From Clostridiales bacterium UBA1775 (GTDB taxonomy: Bacteria; Bacillota; Clostridia; Monoglobales; Firm-18), in contig DCGP01000032.1 of assembly GCA_002314595.1 (NCBI GenBank), positions 1 through 64,000 on the forward strand: 64,000 nucleotides of DNA, written 5' to 3'. The translations under genes and the position numbers were made by a program. Under the pieces are notes generated by a model. The model was not told where the DNA came from. It searched no databases and saw nothing but the letters and a program-made list of their open reading frames with translations. Positions 56,943 through 64,000 of the stretch are shown piece after piece (the stretch's first letter is position 1; each line of letters starts with the position of its first letter).

Positions 56943-57983
56943 TTATTTACTTTTTGCTTCAACTAATATGTCAAGCATATCAAGTGATTTACCTGTGCCG
57001 ATAGCAACACAGGAAACAGCATCATCAGCTATAATACACTTAATTCCTGTTTCTGATGTAATAAGCTTATCAAGACCGTTTATTAACGCACCACCACCTG
57101 TTAATACGATACCCTTTTCGCTAATATCACCTACAAGCTCGGGTGGTGTTTGTTCTAAAACTGTCTTAATTGCTTCTACAATTGAATTTGCCGGCTCTTC
57201 AAAGGCCTCTAAGGTTTCGTCAACAGAAACTGTAATGGTTTTAGGTAAGCCGGAAAGCAGACTTCTACCCCTAATGTCTATAGTTGTAGGTCGGTCAGGG
57301 TCTGTTGTTTTAAATACCGAACCTATGTTGATTTTAATCTGTTCTGCTGTTCTTTCACCTATTAAAATGTTGTGGTTTTTACGAATAAATTTAATAATAG
57401 CTTCGTCAAATTTATCCCCTGCAACCTTAATTGATTTAGAAACAACAGTTCCGCCAAGGGAAATAACTGCAATGTCAGAAGTACCACCACCGATATCAAC
57501 AATCATAGTACCACTTGGCTTTGCAATGTCAATGTTTGCGCCAATTGCAGCAGCAATAGGCTCTTCAATAAGGTACGTTTTACTTGCACCTGCCTGTGTT
57601 GCTGCGTCAGTAACAGCACGTTCCTCAACCTCTGTAACGGCACTTGGTACGCAAATCATTACACGAGGTTTAAAAATACGTTTCTTACAAACACCGTCAA
57701 GGAAATAACGAAGCATTTTCTCGGTCATATTGTAGTCGGAAATTACTCCATCACGTAATGGCCTAATTGCTACAATGTTTCCGGGTGTTCTGCCAAGCAT
57801 TCTCCTTGCTTCTTCGCCAACTGCTAAAACCTGCTTGCTTGCAGTATCGATAGCAACAACAGAAGGCTCTTTTAAAACAATGCCCTTTCCCTTTACATAA
57901 ATAAGAACAGATGCAGTACCAAGGTCAATTCCTATGTCATTGTTAATTTTAAAGAAGTTGCTTAGTTTTGATACAATTCCCAT
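56943..57983 (-). CDS. Rod-shape-determining protein MreB/Mbl
   Basis: A 346-residue actin homologue. Phosphate 1 is IGIDLGTASVLIY near residue 17, phosphate 2 is IVDIGGGTSDIAVIS near 163, and the adenosine motif ends VLTGGGALINGLD. The first helix FSKLSNFFK is amphipathic enough to bind the membrane. MreC/MreD are not next to it, so it is a stand-alone copy closer in layout to Mbl/MreBH. It follows a glycosyltransferase-pyruvyltransferase fusion by 16 bases. Confidence 0.94.
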   Translation of the reverse strand: MGIVSKLSNFFKINNDIGIDLGTASVLIYVKGKGIVLKEPSVVAIDTASKQVLAVGEEARRMLGRTPGNIVAIRPLRDGVISDYNMTEKMLRYFLDGVCKKRIFKPRVMICVPSAVTEVEERAVTDAATQAGASKTYLIEEPIAAAIGANIDIAKPSGTMIVDIGGGTSDIAVISLGGTVVSKSIKVAGDKFDEAIIKFIRKNHNILIGERTAEQIKINIGSVFKTTDPDRPTTIDIRGRSLLSGLPKTITVSVDETLEAFEEPANSIVEAIKTVLEQTPPELVGDISEKGIVLTGGGALINGLDKLITSETGIKCIIADDAVSCVAIGTGKSLDMLDILVEAKSK

Positions 57984-57999
57984 ATTTTGTCCTCCAATC

Positions 58000-60177
58000 T
58001 TAATAGTTAATTAGTTTAATTGCTGTTTTCGCATCAGCATTATTTTTTTCTCTCATAATATTAGTAGTAACGTCTATTCTGTTTGATATTACATCTCTGT
58101 TTTTGATAATGTGTTCAACCTCTGCCATTACAGTATCAATGTTAATGCTGTTTATATCTATTGACTTGCAACAGTTCCACATCTTAACCGTAGAATCAAT
58201 TTTAGGGTCATAAGATAATGCAATAACAGGGACATTCATACTAAATGCGTATATCAAAGAATGAAGTCTCATACCAATTGTAAATTCACTGTTTTTAATG
58301 TATTTTAGTAACTGATTTGCATTTTTAAAATTATCAGTTACAATACCGTCGCACCTTTGGGCAATAGATTTGCATATAGGCAAATCCATCCAGTTTTGCA
58401 ATGGCACAAATACCGGAATATATCCGTATTTTTCCTTGATTTTTCTGCATATTTCTGCAATTTTTTCCTCAAAGTCATCACTTAACGACTTCCATTTCCT
58501 AAGGGATACAGTAAAGTATTTTTCATTTATGCCAATGTCAAAATCATCGTCGCATTTTAATGAAAATGCAGGGTCGGCAGTAACAGAAAATTTATTTGTT
58601 ACACCTAATTTTTTAATTTCATCAAATGAATCCTCATCTCTTAATGTGATAGCATTAACCTTGTTTAGTATGTTTTTGCAATCGTTTCTTGTTCTCTCGT
58701 TAATCAATGGGCCAATACCATTTGCATAAATCATAACTTTTGTGCCATATCTTAATGCTAATTTTATAATTAGAGAATAGTAAGCATAAGATTTTTGGCT
58801 TGTTACATCTTGCAATAAGCTACCACCACCGCTGATAAGCAGGCGAGTGCGTTTTAGTAAATGTATAATCTTAAATAAATTTAATCTGTTAATACTTTTT
58901 ACGTTATATAGGTTTGATGTAATTTCAGGGGTTTTAGATAGAACAGTTATGGTAACATTTGATTTTTCCTTGCGCAAATTATCAATAATTGCTTTTAACA
59001 AAGAGTCATCTCCTGTGTTTTCAAAACCATAATAGCCTGAAATTAAAATATCGTTTTTCTTAAATGGGTCCTTGTCTAACAAAGTAACGTATGCACTTTC
59101 GTAATCATCTGTCATTCTGCTGACGGAATAGTTATCCAAAATATAATTTCTGTTAAATTCAGCCATTTCATCGGCTTTGCCACTATCAAAAATATAGCAA
59201 ATGTCATCAAACAATTTTTCGTCAGTAGGCATTTCACAGCCTCTGCAACAGAAGTTTGTTTTAATACTAATGTCATTTTTGCTTTGGTCAAAAGTACCGA
59301 TGTATCCTTCATTACCTGCAATAATAACAGGCTTTTTGGCAGACATTGCTTCCAAAGCAGCTCTTGAAACACCAATAAATAAATTCCCGGACGCTACAAA
59401 TTTGTTAATATCAGTTCTTGCACCTGTGGTCTTAACCAAATCAAAGCCTACTTGGTCATTAACTTCCTTTGCACATTTGCAAAGTCTTTGGTAATCATTA
59501 CCTCCACCTACAATTATAACATCAAGGTCAGGGTATTTTTTGTATAATTTTGTCGTTATATTTAAAAGATTAAAAGCAACTGCACTTCTGTCAACGTCCA
59601 TACGGCTGACATACACAATGCGTCTTTTGTTTTCTTCTAAATTAAATTCACTTTTTATGTCGCTAAAATCAGTAGATGGTGAAAATTTGTTGGTGTCAAT
59701 GCCGTTTATTGTAACGCTAACCTTTTCCAAAGGATAGTTGTAGCTGTCATTTAAATATTTTTTTATATCGTTACTGACTGCAATGCTTTGCTCGCCCCAG
59801 TTTGCAATATGCTTTAATATAAAATTGGTTTTAAATACCCAATGAGCAGTTGTAATAAATCTAAATTTGAATTTCTTGTGTAATTTAGAACAAATAAAAG
59901 CGGGGATTCTTGCATGGGCATGAACAATGTCAAACTTTTCTTCTTTAATAAGCTTCCGTAATCCAAGGTAGGATGAAACCATACAATTAGGTCTTTTGGA
60001 ATGTAGTGGCAGTTTGTGATGAATTACACCATTTTTTTCAATTTCATCAACATAAACACCACCATTTGATGCAATATGGACTTGGTTTCCACGTCTGACA
60101 AGCTCGGCAGAAAGCTCGGCAACGTGAGTTTCTGCACCACCGATTTCAAGGCCCATAAGAACCATAAGTATCTTCAA
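58000..60177 (-). CDS. Fusion of GT4 glycosyltransferase and CsaB-type pyruvyltransferase
   Basis: A 725-residue two-domain protein. Residues 1-370 are a GT4 enzyme: GLEIGGAETHVAEL near 9, IVYVSRMDVDRS near 187, and IGVSRAALEAMSAKKPV near 268 as the donor site. From about 376 the protein is a polysaccharide pyruvyltransferase of the CsaB type: ILISGYYGFENTGDDSLLKAI, RTRLLISGGGSLLQD, YANGIGPL, LRDEDS and IGMRLHSLIYAF. CsaB adds ketal pyruvate to wall polymers that hold S-layer proteins. The fusion would link sugar addition and pyruvylation. It is co-directional with mreB. Confidence 0.92.
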   Translation of the reverse strand: MKILMVLMGLEIGGAETHVAELSAELVRRGNQVHIASNGGVYVDEIEKNGVIHHKLPLHSKRPNCMVSSYLGLRKLIKEEKFDIVHAHARIPAFICSKLHKKFKFRFITTAHWVFKTNFILKHIANWGEQSIAVSNDIKKYLNDSYNYPLEKVSVTINGIDTNKFSPSTDFSDIKSEFNLEENKRRIVYVSRMDVDRSAVAFNLLNITTKLYKKYPDLDVIIVGGGNDYQRLCKCAKEVNDQVGFDLVKTTGARTDINKFVASGNLFIGVSRAALEAMSAKKPVIIAGNEGYIGTFDQSKNDISIKTNFCCRGCEMPTDEKLFDDICYIFDSGKADEMAEFNRNYILDNYSVSRMTDDYESAYVTLLDKDPFKKNDILISGYYGFENTGDDSLLKAIIDNLRKEKSNVTITVLSKTPEITSNLYNVKSINRLNLFKIIHLLKRTRLLISGGGSLLQDVTSQKSYAYYSLIIKLALRYGTKVMIYANGIGPLINERTRNDCKNILNKVNAITLRDEDSFDEIKKLGVTNKFSVTADPAFSLKCDDDFDIGINEKYFTVSLRKWKSLSDDFEEKIAEICRKIKEKYGYIPVFVPLQNWMDLPICKSIAQRCDGIVTDNFKNANQLLKYIKNSEFTIGMRLHSLIYAFSMNVPVIALSYDPKIDSTVKMWNCCKSIDINSINIDTVMAEVEHIIKNRDVISNRIDVTTNIMREKNNADAKTAIKLINY

Positions 60178-60180
60178 GGA

Positions 60181-61047
60181 TTATTCCCCTTTCCTGTTGT
60201 AAATTATACCAACTACTCCCGGCCCTGCGTGTGTGCCTACAACACAACCAAGGTCATAAATTTCTGTGTTATCACCATTTAGCATAGTATGTAATGTCTG
60301 CTCAACATTTTTGCAGGCTTCGTCAGAATTACCGTTTGCAATCCATATTTTATGACTGTTTATATTTGCACAGTCCTTTAAAGCCAAGCTAATTAGCTTT
60401 TCTATTGCCTTTTGTCTTCCACGTTCCTTGCCAATACATTCAACAAGTCCGTCCTTAATTTCTAATATAGGCTTAATGCCCAACAAACTTCCAACCAAGG
60501 CAGTACCGGGCTTTATTCTGCCACCTTTTTCAAGATGCTTTAAATCGTCAACTATAAAATAAACCGTCATAGTTTTACTAACATTATTATATGTTTCTAA
60601 AACCTCATCAATGGAAGCACCGGCTGATGCTTTTTCTGCCATTTTAATAACAGGAACGCCAAGCCCCATAGAAAGGTTCATACTGTCAATAACAATAATG
60701 TTGGATTTTTTACCGGTTTCATCTTCAATTTGTTGTTTAACTATATTTGCGGCATTATACCCACCACTTGCCTTTGAAGACATAGTTACAAAAACTTGGT
60801 AGTCATAGCCTTCAAGATTTTTCTTAAATTCTTCTTCAATTAGTTCCATAGGAACCATACTTGTTGTAGGGATTTCACTTAAATCGTTAATAGTTTTTAA
60901 AAAATCTCTGCCCTTAATGTCATATCTGTCCTTGTAAACCTTGTCTTGTGAAATTACGCAAATAGGCAAAACGGTAATGTTATATTTTTGTGCTAAATAT
61001 TCGGGAATATCGCAGGCAGAATCTGTAATTATTTTAATCTGTGCCAT
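60181..61047 (-). CDS. DegV-family fatty-acid-binding protein
   Basis: A 288-residue DegV paralogue. IKIITDSACDIPEYLA opens the protein, TSMVPMELIEEEFKK is the second loop, and KGGRIKPGTALVGSLLGIKPIL follows; HAGPGVVGIIY closes it. FakB-like binding of a fatty acid is the family role. The ATG at 61047 follows AGGAGGG by eight bases; the farther start at 61077 lies in the trmL overlap. The end of trmL (stop at 61034) overlaps the start by 14 bases. Confidence 0.92.
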   Translation of the reverse strand: MAQIKIITDSACDIPEYLAQKYNITVLPICVISQDKVYKDRYDIKGRDFLKTINDLSEIPTTSMVPMELIEEEFKKNLEGYDYQVFVTMSSKASGGYNAANIVKQQIEDETGKKSNIIVIDSMNLSMGLGVPVIKMAEKASAGASIDEVLETYNNVSKTMTVYFIVDDLKHLEKGGRIKPGTALVGSLLGIKPILEIKDGLVECIGKERGRQKAIEKLISLALKDCANINSHKIWIANGNSDEACKNVEQTLHTMLNGDNTEIYDLGCVVGTHAGPGVVGIIYNRKGE

Positions 61048-61531
61048 GTAGTTTTCCCTCCTGTAATAAGTTTTCAAAGCCCTTTTGCCTTAAAAATTCG
61101 TATGCTGCAACAGCAACAGAGTTTGATAAATTTAACGACCTTGCATCGCTAATCATAGGAATACGTACGCATCTGTCGTCATAATGCTCCTTTAACAACC
61201 ATTCAGGCAGACCCTTTGTTTCTCTGCCAAACAGAAAGAATACCTCGTCCGGATATTCTACATCGCTGTGGTTTTTCGGAGCTTTTGTAGTGTAATAATA
61301 CAAGTTTTTGTTACCATGAATTTTCATAAAGTCTTCAAGACTGTCATAGTAAGTAATATCAAGTAAATGCCAATAGTCAAGACCTGCTCTTTTTAACTTT
61401 TTATCATCGATTTCAAAACCCATAGGTCTAACAAGATGCAAAGAAGCACCTGTTGCCGCACAAGTTCTGGCAATATTTCCTGTGTTTTGTGGTATTTCAG
61501 GTTCAACCATAACTATGTTGAGCTTATGCAA
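61034..61531 (-). CDS. trmL: tRNA (cytidine(34)-2'-O)-methyltransferase
   Basis: A 165-residue SPOUT methyltransferase that modifies the wobble base of tRNA-Leu. HKLNIVMVEPEIPQNTGNIARTCAATG is the family start. FLFGRETKGLPEWLL and RIPMISDARSLNLSNSVAVAAYE hold the knot and SAM site. The TTG at 61531 is chosen because GGGGAG sits ten bases upstream within the end of comM and because the protein then begins MHKLNIV, as usual. Upstream in-frame GTG/TTG codons lie inside the ribosome site. Confidence 0.92.
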   Translation of the reverse strand: MHKLNIVMVEPEIPQNTGNIARTCAATGASLHLVRPMGFEIDDKKLKRAGLDYWHLLDITYYDSLEDFMKIHGNKNLYYYTTKAPKNHSDVEYPDEVFFLFGRETKGLPEWLLKEHYDDRCVRIPMISDARSLNLSNSVAVAAYEFLRQKGFENLLQEGKLHGTD

Positions 61532-61536
61532 AGTTT

Positions 61537-63075
61537 TCACACTCCCCAATATTTTCTGTCTAAACTTCTGTATTGTATAGCTTCTCCAATGTGGCTGATT
61601 GAAATTTCAGCTTCTCCTTCAAGGTCAGCTATTGTCCTTGCAACCTTTAATATTCTGTCATGGGCTCTGGCAGAAAGACCTAAACTGTCAAATGCAGAAC
61701 GTAAAATTTCATTTATTTCAGGTGTCAACTTACAGTATTTGCGTAATTGCGAAGATGAAAGCTGAGAGTTTGTATATATTCCCTCGTCCTTGTATCTTTC
61801 AAGCTGAACCATTCTTGCCTTTTCAACTCTCTTTTTAATTTCCGTGCTTGATTCCTCTGTCTTTGTAGAAGAAATGTCGGAATATGTAACACTTGGTACT
61901 TCAATGTGTATATCAATTCTATCTAAAAGAGGCCCACTGATTTTTCCCATATACTTTTGTATTTGTATAGGTGAGCAGGTGCATTCGTGATTAGGGTCTC
62001 CATAGTAACCACATTTGCAAGGGTTCATAGATGCTGCAAGCAGTACGTTAGATGGGTAAGTATAACTTGCACTAATTCTTGAAATGCTAACCTCACCATC
62101 TTCTAATGGTTGACGCAAAACCTCCAAAGCATTTCTTTGAAATTCGGGAAGCTCGTCTAAAAACAAAACACCATTGTGTGCAATGCTTATTTCACCCGGG
62201 CGTGGATTTGTGCCACCACCAATTAACCCAATAGCAGAAATAGTATGGTGTGGGCTCCTAAAAGGCCTTGTTGTAACCAATGGCACCTTGCTGTCCAACA
62301 CGCCTGAAATAGAATGTATTTTGGTGGTTTCAAGCGCCTCTTCAAAGGTTAGGCTCGGCAAAATGGTAGGTATTCTTTGAGCAATCATAGACTTACCACT
62401 ACCGGGGCTGCCAATCATTAAAATGTTGTGGTTGCCTGCAACTGCAACTTCAATAGCACGCTTTACACTTTGTTGACCTTTTACATCTGCAAAATCAACT
62501 TTATATTCGGAAAATTGCCTAAATAGTTCATCAATGTCTGTGGTGGTTTGTTCTATTGATTCCTCACCACTTAAATGCTTAACAATTTGAACTAAACTTT
62601 CAGCACCGTATATTTCCACCCCATCAACAACCGAAGCTTCCTTTGCGTTGTCTAATGGTAAAAATACTTTTTTAATGCCATTTTCCTTTGCGCAAATAAT
62701 CATGGGAAGCACACCGTTTATATGCCTTAACTTACCATCAAGTGAAACTTCACCTAAAAATGCACAGTCGTCCGGGATAGGCTCTTTTATTTGTTCAGAT
62801 GCTTGTAAAATAGCAACTGTAATAGGCAAATCAAATGAAGGGCCTTCCTTTTTCTTATCTGCCGGGGCAAGGTTTACGGTAATCCTTTTAACAGGGCATA
62901 TATAATTGCTGTTTTTAAGAGCTGCCTTAACACGCTCCTTGCTTTCCTTTACAGATGGGTCGGGAAGACCAACTATATCAAATGACGGCAAGCCGTTAGA
63001 AATATCAAGTTCAACCGTAACAATATAACCATCTATTCCGTTAAGCGCCATACTGTTTATTTTCGCAAGACTCAT
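61537..63075 (-). CDS. comM: YifB/ComM-family Mg-chelatase-like AAA+ ATPase
   Basis: A 512-residue protein. An N-terminal domain (about 1-190) of the YifB type leads into an AAA+ core with ILMIGSPGSGKSMIAQRIP as Walker A near 220 and LFLDELPEFQRNALEVLRQ as Walker B. A C-terminal Mg-chelatase-like helical domain follows. The Cys-rich segment MNPCKCGYYGDPNHECTCS may bind zinc. ComM helps branch migration during natural transformation. It heads the minus-strand run trmL-degV-GT/CsaB-mreB. Confidence 0.95.
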   Translation of the reverse strand: MSLAKINSMALNGIDGYIVTVELDISNGLPSFDIVGLPDPSVKESKERVKAALKNSNYICPVKRITVNLAPADKKKEGPSFDLPITVAILQASEQIKEPIPDDCAFLGEVSLDGKLRHINGVLPMIICAKENGIKKVFLPLDNAKEASVVDGVEIYGAESLVQIVKHLSGEESIEQTTTDIDELFRQFSEYKVDFADVKGQQSVKRAIEVAVAGNHNILMIGSPGSGKSMIAQRIPTILPSLTFEEALETTKIHSISGVLDSKVPLVTTRPFRSPHHTISAIGLIGGGTNPRPGEISIAHNGVLFLDELPEFQRNALEVLRQPLEDGEVSISRISASYTYPSNVLLAASMNPCKCGYYGDPNHECTCSPIQIQKYMGKISGPLLDRIDIHIEVPSVTYSDISSTKTEESSTEIKKRVEKARMVQLERYKDEGIYTNSQLSSSQLRKYCKLTPEINEILRSAFDSLGLSARAHDRILKVARTIADLEGEAEISISHIGEAIQYRSLDRKYWGV

Positions 63076-63113
63076 AAGCTTTGTATCACTCCAAATACAA
63101 AATAATTGTTTAA

Positions 63114-63140
63114 TTATCTATATATTATATATGTAGATAA
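63114..63140. promoter_or_regulatory. AT-rich palindrome upstream of comM
   Basis: A 27-base near-perfect palindrome centred on 63127. Twelve of thirteen positions of each arm pair, one by G-T. It lies about 40 bases before the comM start and could be a repressor operator or only the AT-rich core of a promoter. Confidence 0.45.
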
Positions 63141-63274
63141 CTTACCATCTTTAATTATAACCAATAATTACAAATAATGCAAGTATTTTCAACAAATTTT
63201 AAAAAAGACTTTATTTTTATATAAATATGTGATAGAATATAATAGAATATGATTTAATGGGAGGGGGATGTGCG

Positions 63275-64000
63275 TTGATAAGAAGTATGACAGGCTTTGG
63301 CAGATGTGAAAAGACCGTTAACGGTTATGACATTTATGTGGAAATAAAAGCAGTAAATCACAGATACGCAGATTACAATATTAAACTTCCGAGAGTTTAT
63401 AATTTTTTGGAAGACGATATTAAAAAATATCTTCAACAATACATAAAAAGAGGTAAGGTTGATGTATATCTAACAATATACAAGGAACTTGACGATGCAA
63501 AGGAAGTCGTGCTTAATGAAGCGTTGGCAGGCAGCTATATAAAAGCATTGAAGCTTATTGCCGAAAAATTTGATGTTAGAGACGACATCAGCGTTTCGTC
63601 GGTTGCAAGATATAACGATATATTTGAAATAAAGCATGACCAAGAGGACGAGGAAATAATTAAAACAAGTGTTGTAGAAGTTTTGGGAGAGGCTTTATCA
63701 GGATTTATGTCAGCAAGGGAAAGAGAAGGCTCTAAGCTTGCTAAGGATATGTTAGAAAGAAATAATCTTATTAAAGGTGAGGTTGCTAAAATCGAAAAGA
63801 TTGCACCTGATACTGTTGTTGAACACAAAAACAACATTGAAGCTCGTATTCGCGAACTTATTGGGGATGCATCAGTTGACGAAAACAGATTACTTACAGA
63901 AACTGCTATCTATGCAGACAAGCTTTCGATAAATGAGGAAATCGTCAGACTAAAATGCCACCAAGAAGAATTCGACAGAATTATGAGCAAGGGTGATGCA
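63275..64000 (+). CDS. YicC/YloC-family endoribonuclease (partial, runs off the window)
   Basis: The first 242 residues of a YicC-type protein; about 50 more are expected. It starts MIRSMTGFGRCEK, the family hallmark, from TTG 63275, with GGGAGGGGG six bases upstream. HRYADYNIKLPR and a late DENRLLTETAIYADKLSINEEIVRLKCH match the conserved N- and C-terminal parts. YicC-family proteins are metal-dependent endoribonucleases. No stop occurs up to the last base. Confidence 0.92.
   Translation, partial: MIRSMTGFGRCEKTVNGYDIYVEIKAVNHRYADYNIKLPRVYNFLEDDIKKYLQQYIKRGKVDVYLTIYKELDDAKEVVLNEALAGSYIKALKLIAEKFDVRDDISVSSVARYNDIFEIKHDQEDEEIIKTSVVEVLGEALSGFMSAREREGSKLAKDMLERNNLIKGEVAKIEKIAPDTVVEHKNNIEARIRELIGDASVDENRLLTETAIYADKLSINEEIVRLKCHQEEFDRIMSKGDA

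Noticed and set aside
1..64000. CRISPR array, insertion sequence, prophage or rRNA operon
   Set aside because: No regularly spaced repeats, transposase-like protein, phage structural gene or rRNA sequence was recognised on either strand.

Overview
This 64 kb window looks like the chromosome of a low-GC, anaerobic Gram-positive bacterium of the class Clostridia. The signs are AT-rich coding with strong AGGAGG-type ribosome sites and frequent GTG/TTG starts. The window has the Firmicutes gene order rimP-nusA-ylxR-ylxQ-infB-rbfA-nrnA-truB-ribF-rpsO-pnp. It also has RNase J, YmdB, two DegV proteins, a flavodiiron oxygen/NO reductase with a rubredoxin tail, and TagB/F-, TagD- and CsaB-like wall-polymer enzymes. 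I cannot name the species. No rRNA, CRISPR array, complete insertion sequence or prophage was seen.

Layout. 1-136: end of a tRNA (probably Ile), a complete tRNA-Asn and its terminator. 266-2297: a MATE transporter and an SGNH hydrolase. 2298-2690: a 393-base non-coding stretch with a terminator and a strong promoter. 2691-27318: one long plus-strand cluster for a surface polysaccharide. It holds a PglC-type phosphosugar transferase, seven glycosyl or glycerophosphoryl transferases, an EpsG-like polymerase, a Wzx-like flippase, a TagD-like cytidylyltransferase, two acyltransferases (one frameshifted) and the three-enzyme UDP-N-acetyl-L-fucosamine pathway. It also holds an unusual metabolic set: an aldo/keto reductase, a split transketolase, a PdxA-like dehydrogenase and a sugar-transfer-type ATP-grasp enzyme. 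27334-28941 (minus): an atypical SDF-family transporter with an extra N-terminal domain. 29128-34025: a four-domain flavodiiron protein, an anchored protein of unknown function, and a LytS-like kinase with a response regulator. 34058-42573 (minus): HAD phosphatase, LTA-synthase-like enzyme, ValS, FolC, a membrane protein and YmdB. 42801-53514: the transcription/translation operon, then rpsO, pnp and pyrophosphatase. 53616-63075 (minus): comM/yifB, trmL, degV, a GT4-CsaB fusion, mreB, RNase J, a Bax-inhibitor-like protein and a second degV. 63275 to the end: the start of a YicC-family gene.

The polysaccharide genes read as a Wzx/Wzy-type pathway: a sugar phosphate is loaded on the lipid carrier, glycosyltransferases extend it, Wzx flips it and the EpsG-like protein polymerises it. 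TagD and TagB/F homologues suggest a polyol-phosphate decoration. The PdxA, transketolase, reductase and ATP-grasp genes suggest that an uncommon C3-C5 precursor or acyl/aminoacyl substituent is made locally. That is the most interesting biochemical possibility here, and it is inference from gene content. Smaller points of interest are RNA leader structures before rimP, rpsO and pnp, the modified SDF transporter, and the GT4-CsaB fusion beside mreB.
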